DNA from: Haloarcula hispanica ATCC 33960 | Lineage (GTDB): Archaea; Halobacteriota; Halobacteria; Halobacteriales; Haloarculaceae | NCBI RefSeq assembly: GCF_000223905.1 | Contig: NC_015948.1 | Location: 496,001-560,000, forward strand | Direction: 5' to 3' | Length of the DNA stretch: 64,000 nt | Part shown: piece after piece, positions 26,741-35,105 of the stretch | Layout of the letters: each line of letters begins with the position of its first letter | Position numbering within the stretch: the first letter of the stretch is position 1 | Program-made: the position numbers and the translations under genes | Notes under the pieces: model-generated | Databases searched by the model: none | The model's input: only the letters and a program-made list of their open reading frames with translations | What the model was told of the DNA's origin: nothing

Positions 26741-27517
26741 ATGAGGCCGTCCCACCGTGACGAACGTATGGACCTCGCAAAAGACTTTTTCGACGAGTGG
26801 GCGGGCTTTTACGATGCTAATTACGAGGATCAGGAAATCGGCGATGTTGAGTTCTACGTTGATCTGGCCGCAGAGACCGATGGCCCGGTTCTCGAAGTCG
26901 GTTGTGGAACAGGCCGCATCTATCTTGAACTCCTCCGGGCTGGTGTAGATGCGGACGGTATCGATATCTCTGCGGAGATGCTTGAGGTTCTAGAGCAGAA
27001 AGCCGACGAAGCTGGCCTCACACCCGCTGTCAGGCAAGCCGATATGACTGACTTTGCTACTTCCCGGAAGTACGAACTCATTATCGTCCCGTTCCGCACC
27101 TTCCTCCATAACGTCACAGTAGCGGAGCAGAAGGCGGCGCTCCGACAATTCCGCGAGGCTCTCGCGCCGGATGGACGACTTGCCCTGAACTTCTTTGTCC
27201 CGAGTTTCGATCTGATCTCCCAATCCTATGACGAGCCACAGACACAGTCTGTGACATATCAGGGCGAGGAATACGTTGTCACCAACATATCCCGGCTCGT
27301 CGACGAAGTTGCGCAGACTGTCGAAACGGAGCGAACGATTGCACACGACGGAGATGTGGTTCGACGGGCAACGTTTCAACTGGCCCTCCTTTCGAAGTCA
27401 GAGTTCGAGCTCCTTCTGGAGACAACCGGATGGAGCGACTGGACTGGCTATGGCGGCTTTGACTGGCAACCGCTGAAAGACGGGGCAAAAGAGATGGTCT
27501 GGGTTGTGGAAAAATAA
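26741..27517 (+). CDS. Class I SAM-dependent methyltransferase
   Basis: 258-residue methyltransferase. Motif I is VLEVGCGTGRIYLELL, motif II IDISAEMLEVL, and a further segment LIIVPFRTFLHNV matches the motif IV area. Target unknown; the protein most resembles small-molecule or ubiquinone-type methyltransferases. Either ATG at 26741 or MDLAKDFFDEW at 26768 may be the start. Codon use and the lower GC suggest recent acquisition; it sits in the stretch after tRNA-Ile. Confidence 0.86.
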   Translation: MRPSHRDERMDLAKDFFDEWAGFYDANYEDQEIGDVEFYVDLAAETDGPVLEVGCGTGRIYLELLRAGVDADGIDISAEMLEVLEQKADEAGLTPAVRQADMTDFATSRKYELIIVPFRTFLHNVTVAEQKAALRQFREALAPDGRLALNFFVPSFDLISQSYDEPQTQSVTYQGEEYVVTNISRLVDEVAQTVETERTIAHDGDVVRRATFQLALLSKSEFELLLETTGWSDWTGYGGFDWQPLKDGAKEMVWVVEK

Positions 27518-27724
27518 GCTGGTCCCTCGGCTCCGTTTCGGCGAACCATCCACACCGATTTCATCATATTTGCGGTATTTCACACGGGGGAACGACCACT
27601 AGCAGAAGTGAGTAGACATCCTGCCAGTCAGTGCGCACGCTCACTCTGTTCATAGCGATTACCGGGGGTGACACAACAGGCCCGGCCCGGAAGACTTTCC
27701 TTCCAGTTGTCTGTCAGTAGCTGT
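27518..27724. other. Intergenic region, nothing recognised
   Basis: 207 bases without a supported gene. Only small shadow frames are present. A GTG at 27668 opens an N-terminal extension of the following lipoprotein gene, but the signal peptide of that gene starts at 27725. Confidence 0.4.
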
Positions 27725-28582
27725 ATGCGACGACGCCAGTTCCTCGCGGGCGGCACAGTCCTCCTCTCGGCTGCTGTCGCTGGTTGTGGCCATCCCTCCG
27801 TCGTGCTGGACATGGACGACGCGACAGCGACCGATATTGCCGACGAAGTTTCGATATCGCCTGACTCCGAATCGGCGGAATACACGGTTGTCTCAGCGGC
27901 CATCGAAAACGGCTCCGCGACGCGCCGGGGCCGAAACGAACTGTTCGACCAGATAGATACCGTCCGGATCGATGAGACCTTCTACGAAGTTTCGGAGACG
28001 CCACTTGAGAGCAACGAAGTGACGGTGTACGAGGTGCGAATCGATTTCGACCCGGCTGATTCGACGGCTGAAATCGGTGAAATCGCCTATGAGGAGCTAC
28101 CGGCGGTGGACCGCCAGCGCCTTGACCCAATTATTTCAGACGACAACCCGCCCAGCGGGGACGGATACGATGTGGGTATCGGATACGGAACCGCCGCGGA
28201 AGTGGGTGACGGGTCGGTGTTCGTTCCGGAGCGCCAGTACGATATTATCGTCCACGACGGCGACCGCTACCGGGTGACGGTCAGCACACGAACGACAACA
28301 GAGACGAAATACCGGTACGAAGCGACGGAAGTTGCGTCGGGTGTCGACTCGTTTGCTGACCAGATCCGAGACCAGTACCTGTTCACCCTTACGGGCCTTT
28401 CCGAAGCCGAACGAGAAGTCGTTGAAGAAGCGATTGACGGCGGCTACTTTCAGGATGACGAGGCCTTCCGGTCAGTCACTGACCGCATTCGGGAACACGA
28501 AGGGATCGAGGTCACAGATAGCTACGGGACGTGGCTTCTGGCGTACGAACAGGTCGAGTATCTCACGTACGTCGAGTGGTAG
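27725..28582 (+). CDS. Tat-exported lipoprotein, function unknown
   Basis: 285-residue exported protein. The N terminus MRRRQFLAGGTVLLSAAVAGC has the twin-arginine-type region and a lipobox ending in Cys (VAGC), so it is lipid-anchored on the outer face. The mature part is acidic, with a repeated YEVR/EYTV-like beta character and no catalytic motif I recognise. It lies alone in the post-tRNA accessory stretch and ends 75 bases before a copy of the 63-bp repeat. Confidence 0.8.
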   Translation: MRRRQFLAGGTVLLSAAVAGCGHPSVVLDMDDATATDIADEVSISPDSESAEYTVVSAAIENGSATRRGRNELFDQIDTVRIDETFYEVSETPLESNEVTVYEVRIDFDPADSTAEIGEIAYEELPAVDRQRLDPIISDDNPPSGDGYDVGIGYGTAAEVGDGSVFVPERQYDIIVHDGDRYRVTVSTRTTTETKYRYEATEVASGVDSFADQIRDQYLFTLTGLSEAEREVVEEAIDGGYFQDDEAFRSVTDRIREHEGIEVTDSYGTWLLAYEQVEYLTYVEW

Positions 28583-28656
28583 TCAGCAGTCAAGGACTAA
28601 GGCGACTCGGCCGGCGCATCGGACCGCTCTAACTTCAGCGTCTGCAGCAGGTATCG

Positions 28657-28719
28657 GTTATAGTAGCCACTGAAATTCAATGTACACCTGATCGCACGAG
28701 AGCAGTGCGCTCAATGTGT
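28657..28719 (-). repeat. 63-bp hairpin repeat, copy A
   Basis: On the minus strand this matches 42834-42896 without gaps, 53 of 63 bases. The conserved centre is GTGCGATCAGGTGT. Both copies form an 8-bp stem with one mismatch (GAGCGCAC here, closing with GTGCGATC) around a 7-base loop. It is placed between the lipoprotein gene and the phosphatase gene. Confidence 0.75.
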
Positions 28720-28727
28720 CACTCGTT

Positions 28728-29156
28728 TCAACTGATACTGCTGTCGGTGAATTCGTCGAACAGGTCGGCGACACGCTTCTCGATCGCATCTCGGATTTCC
28801 CGGACCTGTTCGATTGGCTGCCCGTGCGGGTCCTCTAGCGCCCAGTCGCGCACTGCGACATCGGCGTCGAGTTCAAGCGTCGAACATCCCATTGTCGCAA
28901 CGACGGTACACTCGTTGAGTTCGTCGTTCGAAACTGCCTGCGGAACCCGGTCAGAGAGGTCCATATCGAGTTCACCCATCGCTTCGACGACCTCCGGGTG
29001 CACTTCGTCCGCGGGGTCTGTGCCTCCGGTCAGGATTTCGACCGCATCTTCGAGTCCGCGACGGGTGCGCTCCCGCTCGGCAAACGCTGCGGACATCTGG
29101 CTTCGGCCCGCGTTCTGGACGCAGACGAATCCGAACTTCAGTGGCGTATCAGTCAT
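28728..29156 (-). CDS. Low-molecular-weight protein-tyrosine phosphatase / arsenate-reductase-like
   Basis: 142-residue protein. The phosphate-binding loop CVQNAGRS fits the CX5R(S) consensus near the N terminus, and the general-acid loop is DWALEDPHGQP with the DP pair. These mark the LMW-PTP/ArsC superfamily; low-molecular-weight phosphatase and thioredoxin-linked arsenate reductase cannot be told apart by these motifs. The start MTDTPLKFGF is at 29154-29156, with the upstream frame not supported. No ars neighbours are present. Confidence 0.88.
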   Translation of the reverse strand: MTDTPLKFGFVCVQNAGRSQMSAAFAERERTRRGLEDAVEILTGGTDPADEVHPEVVEAMGELDMDLSDRVPQAVSNDELNECTVVATMGCSTLELDADVAVRDWALEDPHGQPIEQVREIRDAIEKRVADLFDEFTDSSIS

Positions 29157-29335
29157 CGTGTAACCGTACCGAGCGAGTGGAATAATCCTTCCTAAGACCA
29201 CTATTGTGGGCTATATATCTGAGACCGTCTACCGTACGGCAGTCGCGGTTGGCGAGCGGGACGCTCTCACGTGCGTATAGACCCTTCACATTGAGGGGAC
29301 AGTTCCTTCGGCTATCCAAGTCCGTGCCTGAGTAT

Positions 29336-29497
29336 ATGCCGGAGTACCGCTTCACGTGCCCGAACTGTGATGCGTGTGCAACGGTCGACGGTGGCGTCCG
29401 CGAGCGCCTGTTGGTTGTTGGATGCCCAGTTTGCGCTGGAGGTGTCGATACCCCGGCGTTTGTTGAGGTCTCGCCACACGGGACTGACCGACCCTGA
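29336..29497 (+). CDS. Small zinc-ribbon protein
   Basis: A 53-residue protein with two CxxC pairs (CPNCDAC and CPVC) about 24 residues apart, forming a zinc ribbon. The ORF could begin upstream at 29204, but the start MPEYRFTCPNC at 29336 gives a compact zinc-ribbon protein, common in haloarchaea as single-domain proteins. Function unknown. Confidence 0.7.
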   Translation: MPEYRFTCPNCDACATVDGGVRERLLVVGCPVCAGGVDTPAFVEVSPHGTDRP

Positions 29498-29602
29498 GCC
29501 ACGCCGTTGCCCGTGCTGAATTGGTCCAAGAGCTGCGATGTCTGGGTCGCAGCTTTCAATCATTACACAACTTATTTGAACCTATCTCAAGACTGACTGA
29601 AC

Positions 29603-30469
29603 ATGATAGAGGACGCACTTCGCTACCAGACACAGGGCGACGACTGGGTCAAACGCGTTGCCCTCGGTGGGGTTGTACTGTTTTTCGGCTTTTTGATCGT
29701 TCCGCTGTTCACGTTTCAGGGATACATGCTCGAAGTGATGCGCCGGGTCCTCAGGGGCGAGACTGACACGCCGCCGGCCTGGGACGAACTGGATCTGACC
29801 GACATAACCGTTGACGGAATTCGACATACCGTTGTCGTTATGGGGTACGGTTTGTTGCTCACGCTCGCGCTTGCTGTCCCGGGCCTGCTGGTGATCGGCG
29901 GTGGACTCGGCGGCTCTGAAGGATTGCTGCTCGTGGGCTTTCTCGTCGCCGCCTTGCTCTACCTTATCGGCGTTCTCGCAATGGCAGTGATACTGCCCGT
30001 CGCGACAGGGAACTTCGTCCGGGCTGATAGTATCGCTGCGGGTTTTGACCGGGATGTTCTCTCGTCTGTCGGGACGAGCCGAACAATGCTGATGGCTGTG
30101 GTGATGGCGTTTGCGGTCAACGTCATCGTCTCCGTTGGAGCGACCATTCTGGGATTCACCATCGTCGGCTACCTCGCGGTTCCGTTCCTCGCGTTCGTTG
30201 GCCAGTCGGCCATCATGTACGTCTGGGGGCGTGGCTTCGCGGACGCATACGAGGAGGAGTACGGCGAACCGCCGCTCGCACCCACGACTGCGACCGGCGG
30301 GACACACGGGTCCGGGCCAGCCACGACAGGGACCACTCCGAGCGTGGATGAACCGATAGGAGACAGCGATACTGACCAACCGAGTTGGAGCGACGACACC
30401 GACGAGAGCGGATTCGGCACTTCAGCCTGGGACGACGCCGGTGACGGTGACAGCGGGCGACGCCGATAA
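29603..30469 (+). CDS. DUF4013 family membrane protein
   Basis: 288-residue protein with N-terminal cytosolic DALRYQTQGDDWVKR and at least five membrane segments, including VLFFGFLIVPLFTFQGYML, GYGLLLTLALAVPGLLVIGGG, VGFLVAALLYLIGVLAMAVIL and VAVVMAFAVNVIVSVGATIL-like stretches. The N-terminal cytosolic motif and the GYMLEVMRRVL segment are typical of DUF4013. The C-terminal about 60 residues are Ser/Thr/Asp-rich and hydrophilic. Function unknown. Confidence 0.85.
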   Translation: MIEDALRYQTQGDDWVKRVALGGVVLFFGFLIVPLFTFQGYMLEVMRRVLRGETDTPPAWDELDLTDITVDGIRHTVVVMGYGLLLTLALAVPGLLVIGGGLGGSEGLLLVGFLVAALLYLIGVLAMAVILPVATGNFVRADSIAAGFDRDVLSSVGTSRTMLMAVVMAFAVNVIVSVGATILGFTIVGYLAVPFLAFVGQSAIMYVWGRGFADAYEEEYGEPPLAPTTATGGTHGSGPATTGTTPSVDEPIGDSDTDQPSWSDDTDESGFGTSAWDDAGDGDSGRRR

Positions 30470-30511
30470 CGGTTGCTGGATACGGGTCGTTTACCGCAAC
30501 GCGAAGCGCTG

Positions 30512-31801
30512 TTAGAAATCGCTTAACTGCGACTGGAGCCCGGCGACCAGTTCGGACTTGCGCCGTAATTGCCCGAGGGTGACGGGGAGTTGGTCGGCGA
30601 TGGCCGTCAGCGTCTCCTTGAAGGACTGGGCGGTCCCGGGTTCGCCGTCGAACGCGTTGCGGACACCCTCGCGTACCTGCCAGACGCCGACCGGGGCCCA
30701 GTAGTCGTCGGTGATCTCCCGCAGCACCAGACACTTCGCCTGTTTGTCGCGCTCCTGCAGGTGTTCGAGGACACCGAGGCGTGCCGCGTAGTACGCTCCC
30801 GCAGTCTCCTCGACATAGGCGGTCCGTCCCTCGTAGCCCTCGTGAGCGCTAGACATGTAGTAGCCCGTCTCGGGACGGGGGTTCCAGACGCTCTGGGGGG
30901 CTTTCATCTCGACGAGTTCGAACTCCCAGCGGCCGGGCGCAAGCACCACCCAGTAGCGGTTTCCCATGTACTCGTTGTACCACAACTCCGGCTTATCGAT
31001 GGTGTCGGCGTTGCGGAGCGTCCCGCGGACGTACTGCCCGACCGTGTCGTCGACGGCGGTGATCGACCACCGTGTCGGCACCAGCGACCGCTCGCTGGCC
31101 TGCCCGAGCGCGCCTGCCGAGAGGATGGTGTTGATATCGTACACGTCGAACCCGCGGCGGTACAGGTACGCCATCGCACCCTCCGCGCGCCAGTCGTCGT
31201 CCGACAGCGTCTTTTCGACGGGCCGGGGGACGTGGGGGTTCTCCGCCAGGTCCGCACCCGTCGCGTGTGCCCGTGGCCCCGTTGGCGTCCCAACGTCGTC
31301 GAAGTTCACATCCATCTCGGGAGTGCCGTCGAGACCCACCTCCACGTCGACGGGATGGTCCGCGATGGCGACTTCACGCTGGACGCCGACGAAACCGTTC
31401 CAGACGTCGTGGACCCCGCTGGTACCGCGCCCACCACCGGCGCTGACCGAATCGACTGACGTGGTCTGGGTGGAGTTCACCATGCCGGTCCGGCGCTGGA
31501 GGACGTCCTCGATGCCAAGCCCCTCCTGATACCAGTCGCCGCTGGTCGCGAACCCGGCAGCGGCGGCGTCGGTATCGACTGGAGAGAGCAGGCCCGTTGA
31601 GACGTTGGGGTACCCCGACCGACCGACGAATATCTCGGGGGCCGTCGATCCGAACAGCGAATCGCCCTGCACTGCTGCCTCGAACTGCTGCTCGACGTCT
31701 TCGAGGTGGTCCGTGATGGCGTAGGATTTCTCCGCCGCAAGGCGGCGCCGCTGTGCGGCTTCGTCCTCCTCGAACCCCTCGATGAACTCGTCGAGTTGCA
31801 T
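30512..31801 (-). CDS. nreA: DNA repair protein NreA with PCNA-binding tail
   Basis: 429-residue member of the archaeal NreA family, which in Haloferax acts with the UvrABC system in DNA repair. It begins MQLDEFIEGFEEDEAAQRRRLAAEKSY, has the conserved VGRSGYPNVSTG and SAGALGQASERSLVPTRWSIT segments, and ends with QSQLSDF. The last seven residues are a PIP box (QxxLxxF) for PCNA binding, known from haloarchaeal NreA. Transcribed alone; the divergent neighbour is a small membrane protein gene. Confidence 0.92.
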   Translation of the reverse strand: MQLDEFIEGFEEDEAAQRRRLAAEKSYAITDHLEDVEQQFEAAVQGDSLFGSTAPEIFVGRSGYPNVSTGLLSPVDTDAAAAGFATSGDWYQEGLGIEDVLQRRTGMVNSTQTTSVDSVSAGGGRGTSGVHDVWNGFVGVQREVAIADHPVDVEVGLDGTPEMDVNFDDVGTPTGPRAHATGADLAENPHVPRPVEKTLSDDDWRAEGAMAYLYRRGFDVYDINTILSAGALGQASERSLVPTRWSITAVDDTVGQYVRGTLRNADTIDKPELWYNEYMGNRYWVVLAPGRWEFELVEMKAPQSVWNPRPETGYYMSSAHEGYEGRTAYVEETAGAYYAARLGVLEHLQERDKQAKCLVLREITDDYWAPVGVWQVREGVRNAFDGEPGTAQSFKETLTAIADQLPVTLGQLRRKSELVAGLQSQLSDF

Positions 31802-31901
31802 CTGTCACGCCTTCGGTCCTCCCCGATAAGAACCTTTCCGGCGGTCCGTGGGAGAGCAACTCTTACAGGGTTGGATTGAGTAACAACAGGTGATATAAAT
31901 C

Positions 31902-32297
31902 ATGGTAGATACAACGAAGTGGTTCCTCCTCGGCGCGACGCTGGTCAGCATGGTCGTCGTATTCGTCTCTGCCGTCATTCCCGTCGCGTACCAGCAGGCG
32001 CTGGTCAACCTTCTCGTCGGAGAACTCGCGGCCCTCACGCTCGCACACTCCACCTACCGCGTCTCGTCGGGGAAACAGGTAAGCCCCGTTGCAGCGGCGA
32101 TAGCCATTCTGTCCGGGATTGTCCTGTTTCTCTCACCCATCCTCATCGAGCCTGTCGACCCAATCCTGTCGATAATGTTCGCCGCCGGAGCCGTTGTCAC
32201 CGTCGGCGGGCTGGTCGGTGTTCTCGGTCGGGTACTCGGCGGTGAAGAGGGTCGACAGACCGGTGCCGAGCGAATCAGCAGAAACGCCGGAAACTGA
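31902..32297 (+). CDS. Small membrane protein, function unknown
   Basis: 131-residue protein with four hydrophobic segments: FLLGATLVSMVVVFVSAVIPVAY, LVNLLVGELAALTLAHS, VAAAIAILSGIVLFLSPILI and IMFAAGAVVTVGGLVGVLGRV. It begins MVDTTKW and ends in a short charged tail. No known function. It lies 50 bases before rnhA on the same strand. Confidence 0.7.
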   Translation: MVDTTKWFLLGATLVSMVVVFVSAVIPVAYQQALVNLLVGELAALTLAHSTYRVSSGKQVSPVAAAIAILSGIVLFLSPILIEPVDPILSIMFAAGAVVTVGGLVGVLGRVLGGEEGRQTGAERISRNAGN

Positions 32298-32344
32298 CGG
32301 GCCGACCACAACGTCTATACCGACGGGTCAGCCACCCTCGGACA

Positions 32345-32941
32345 ATGCCGGTCATCGAATGCGACGAGACGACGGCCCGCGAGCGTCTGGCGGATGCGGG
32401 ACTCGACATTGACGCGGGAAACACCGACCACGAGCGCTGGCGCGTCGAATACGGCGGCGCGACGGCGGTCGCCTACGACGGAAAAGTCGTCGTACAGGGT
32501 GAGGGGACTGCACGACTTGAGGCCCTGCTGCGCGGCACTGACGGCGGGCGCGTCCATGCATATTTTGATGGCGCATCGCGGGGAAACCCGGGACCGGCCT
32601 CAGTCGGCTACGTGCTGGTTGACGACAGCGGGATTGTCACGGAGGGTGGAGAAACGATAGGAACGGCGACAAACAACCAGGCGGAGTACAAGGCGCTCAT
32701 CCGCGCGGTTGAAGTCGCACGCGATTACGGATTCGACGATGTCCATATCCGGGGTGACTCAGAGCTTATCGTCAAACAGGTTCGTGGCGAGTGGGATACG
32801 AACGACCCAGACCTGCGCGAAAGCCGTGTCCGCGTGCGCGAACTGCTGACCGACTTCGACGACTGGCAGATCGAGCATGTTCCGCGGGAAATAAACGACC
32901 GTGCAGACGAACTAGCTAACGACGCACTCGACGATGACTGA
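32345..32941 (+). CDS. rnhA: Ribonuclease HI
   Basis: 198-residue RNase HI that cuts RNA in RNA/DNA hybrids. Catalytic acids: Asp in AYFDGASRGNPG (about residue 75), Glu in NNQAEYKAL (about 115), Asp in RGDSELIVKQV (about 138), and Asp in PREINDRADELAN near the end. The first about 65 residues are an N-terminal extension typical of haloarchaeal RNase HI, not found in E. coli RNase HI. The 3' end overlaps the next gene by 8 bases. Confidence 0.94.
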   Translation: MPVIECDETTARERLADAGLDIDAGNTDHERWRVEYGGATAVAYDGKVVVQGEGTARLEALLRGTDGGRVHAYFDGASRGNPGPASVGYVLVDDSGIVTEGGETIGTATNNQAEYKALIRAVEVARDYGFDDVHIRGDSELIVKQVRGEWDTNDPDLRESRVRVRELLTDFDDWQIEHVPREINDRADELANDALDDD

Positions 32942-33488
32942 CCTGCCGACAGATGTGACCGAACAGGCCGAACGGCTGACCAGGCTCGCTCGCGAAGTAG
33001 TTGATGATGCCGAGGCCGACGCCTACAGGACTGAACGCGACGAAATCCTCGCGGAGTACGACTACACTGCCCGTATCAGAAACGACGAGACGGGTGACGT
33101 ACTCGTCTGCCATCCCGTCGAATGGGTCGATGACGGCGTCATCCGTCCGGAGCGGGTCGACGACATCGACCGTGGCGTCGAGATACGGCTTTCGGGCCCC
33201 GGCGACCCGGACGAGTGGGCGGAAATCGACGCTGCAAACCGAGCCGTCGTCGAAGCTGTGACCGAAACACACGGTGAGACACACGGCGCCAACGCGGAGC
33301 TGCTCGCCGATTTCATGGGTAACCACTACGCGAAGCCCATCTCGGAGGCGACACCGGACGAAATTCAGGAGTTTCGGGACGACTACGTCCGACGGAACGC
33401 GTGGCCAACTGCGGAACAACAGTCGGCCCTCGACCAGTCGATCCGTCTCACTGTGGAAGAAGCCGGTGGCCGCGTCCCCGACGCGTAA
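32934..33488 (+). CDS. Conserved protein of the rnhA operon
   Basis: 184-residue acidic soluble protein, starting MTDLPTDVTEQAERL and overlapping the 3' end of rnhA by 8 bases, so the two are translated together. Middle segment EYDYTARIRNDETGDVLVCHPVEWVDDGVI; the C-terminal half is helical (TAEQQSALDQSIRLTVEEAGG). In haloarchaea this position is often filled by a conserved rnhA-operon protein, but its role is unknown. No catalytic motif recognised. Confidence 0.8.
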   Translation: MTDLPTDVTEQAERLTRLAREVVDDAEADAYRTERDEILAEYDYTARIRNDETGDVLVCHPVEWVDDGVIRPERVDDIDRGVEIRLSGPGDPDEWAEIDAANRAVVEAVTETHGETHGANAELLADFMGNHYAKPISEATPDEIQEFRDDYVRRNAWPTAEQQSALDQSIRLTVEEAGGRVPDA

Positions 33489-33571
33489 CCGTTCGGTATA
33501 CCCGCCGGTAGCCAGGTTTGGTTCGCATTAAGAATTGATTAACAGTAGTTCGCAGGTGCCCAGATGCGAGT

Positions 33572-33931
33572 CTACTGCTGCGCCGCGATCAGGTCACGGA
33601 GTTCGTCGGCTCGACCGTCATCGGAGATGAACTTCCCGAACACCCATCCGAGCTGGTCGAGGACTGCGTCCTTGCCCGACTCGGTCAGGGAGTACTGGTT
33701 CGTTCGCTTGTCGAGTTCGCTCTTCTCGACGAGCCCCATCTCGACGAGGTCGTCGAGGTTCGGGTACAGGCGACCGTGGTTGACTTCGTCGTCGTAGTAT
33801 TCTTCCAGTTCGCGCTTGATAGCGAGACCATACCGTGGCTCTTCAGCGAGTATTACCAGGATATTCTGCTGAAAAGCGGTAAGCTCTTTTGCGATGCCCG
33901 GACTGTCAGTAACTGTTTGTGCCTCTGACAT
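33572..33931 (-). CDS. PadR-type regulator resembling RosR
   Basis: 119-residue winged-helix regulator of the PadR group. The core motif FQQNILVILAEEPRYGLAIKRELEEYY is the classic PadR N-terminal helix pair, then HGRLYPNLDDLVEMGLVEKS and RTNQYSLTESG. In Halobacterium salinarum the RosR regulator, which controls the response to reactive oxygen, looks very similar in sequence from memory. A palindrome overlaps its own TATA box (33957-33970), pointing to autoregulation. Assignment as RosR orthologue is inferred. Confidence 0.85.
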   Translation of the reverse strand: MSEAQTVTDSPGIAKELTAFQQNILVILAEEPRYGLAIKRELEEYYDDEVNHGRLYPNLDDLVEMGLVEKSELDKRTNQYSLTESGKDAVLDQLGWVFGKFISDDGRADELRDLIAAQQ

Positions 33932-33953
33932 AGTTGAGTAAATGTCAGCAAGC

Positions 33954-33960
33954 TATTTAA
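33954..33960 (-). promoter_or_regulatory. TATA box of the RosR-like gene
   Basis: The minus strand reads TTAAATA, centred 26 bases before the ATG at 33931, so the transcript is leaderless. Confidence 0.45.
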
Positions 33961-33970
33961 CACTTGTTAA
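33957..33970. promoter_or_regulatory. 14-bp palindrome overlapping the RosR-like gene's TATA box
   Basis: TTAACA-CT-TGTTAA is a perfect 6-bp inverted repeat. It overlaps the TATA box and the BRE position of the gene. Binding of the RosR-like protein here would repress its own synthesis; this is inference. Confidence 0.5.
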
Positions 33971-34228
33971 CTCTGGCGCACAACGCCTGCTGTGGGGCAT
34001 TAACCACCACACAACTAGCAGGTACAATAATATCGAGAAAATTATATTATATGGGTTCAGTTAAATTGAGTTTCCGATTAATCTGCTTTCAGATTGTCGT
34101 TTACAGGTAGTAAGTGTAATCTAAGAATATATCTATAGTTAGATATTATTGGGTTATATAGCGCATAATACCGAATAGCTGTGGCTATTACGAAAGGATT
34201 TTTTGACGGCGTCGCGCAGTCGCCGGTG
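33971..34228. other. AT-rich intergenic region before the pyrophosphatase gene
   Basis: A 258-base, markedly AT-rich stretch, with several TATA-like strings such as TTATATA (34154-34160) and ATATATC. No gene is supported. It probably carries the promoter of ppa, including a TATA-like TTTTTT just 28 bases before the ATG at 34229. Confidence 0.5.
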
Positions 34229-34762
34229 ATGACGAACCTCTGGGAAGACCTGGAAACTGGACCGAACCCGCCCGAAGAGATCTACGCTGTCGTCGAGTGC
34301 CTGAAAGGCGAGCGTAACAAGTACGAATACGAGAAGGACATCCCTGGTGTCGTCCTCGACCGTGTTCTCCACTCGAACGTTCACTACCCGTCTGACTACG
34401 GTTTCATCCCGCAGTCGTACTACGACGACGAGGACCCGTTCGACGTGTTAGTCCTCGTCGAAGACCAGACGTTCCCCGGCTGTGTCATCGAGGCCCGTCC
34501 CGTGGCCCTGATGAAGATGGACGACGACGGCGAGCAAGACGATAAGGTCATCGCAGTTCCGATCGAGGACCCGCGCTACGATCACATTGAGGACCTCGAC
34601 GACATCCCGCAGCAGACCCTCGACGAGATCGACGAGTTCTTCTCGACCTACAAGAACCTCGAAGAAGGCAAAGAAGTCGAAACGCTGGGCTGGGAGGACA
34701 AAGAAGCCGCAAAGGACGCTATTGTCCACGCCCAGGAACTGTACGACGAAGAGTTCAACTGA
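34229..34762 (+). CDS. ppa: Inorganic pyrophosphatase
   Basis: 177-residue family I soluble pyrophosphatase, hydrolysing PPi to two phosphates and driving biosynthetic reactions. The N terminus MTNLWEDLETGPNPPEEIYAVVECLKGERNKYEYEKD, the metal-binding motif DEDPFDVLVLV and DDGEQDDKV match the family. The frame stays open upstream to a GTG at 34181, which would add MAITKGFFDGVAQSPV; that extension is unlike the family, so the ATG at 34229 is used. A TATA-like run lies 28 bases before it. Confidence 0.94.
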   Translation: MTNLWEDLETGPNPPEEIYAVVECLKGERNKYEYEKDIPGVVLDRVLHSNVHYPSDYGFIPQSYYDDEDPFDVLVLVEDQTFPGCVIEARPVALMKMDDDGEQDDKVIAVPIEDPRYDHIEDLDDIPQQTLDEIDEFFSTYKNLEEGKEVETLGWEDKEAAKDAIVHAQELYDEEFN

Positions 34763-34887
34763 CGCTTCCGGGACCACATTTTTGCGGTTTTGTTCCACCG
34801 CCGCCGTATTTCCAGAAGTAATACCGGCAGGTGTCTCCGATTATGTATGAGCATGGGTAATTTTTTGTCCGTGTAACTACTATCGAT

Positions 34888-35019
34888 ATGTGTATGGCTA
34901 CTGATGACACCGACGCGGCGCTGGACCACACGACTGTCGTTCCGCGAGTCGAGCGGCGGTCGACACCCGGAATCGCACATCTGACCGTGGTTCCGGAGAA
35001 CGCGGACCAGTCGTCCTGA
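34888..35019 (+). CDS. Possible small protein (43 residues)
   Basis: Open frame too short for normal gene callers: starts MCMATDD and ends VPENADQSS. The mid-part LDHTTVVPRVERRSTPGIAHLTVVP is not low-complexity. A second ATG is at 34894. No homologue is known to me. It lies in the 343-base gap between ppa (ends 34762) and the phosphodiesterase gene. I am not sure it is expressed. Confidence 0.35.
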   Translation: MCMATDDTDAALDHTTVVPRVERRSTPGIAHLTVVPENADQSS

Positions 35020-35105
35020 GCGTGGGCTGTATCGATGGTTTTGCCGCTTTCGGTGACGCGGCTCCGAAAAGAAGTTTCTTGTTCCTGACCTGACTAACGG
35101 GTCGT

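Noticed and set aside
34181..34228. GTG start of pyrophosphatase giving 16 extra residues
   Set aside because: Family N terminus begins at MTNLWEDLE, and the TATA-like run at -28 fits the ATG at 34229.
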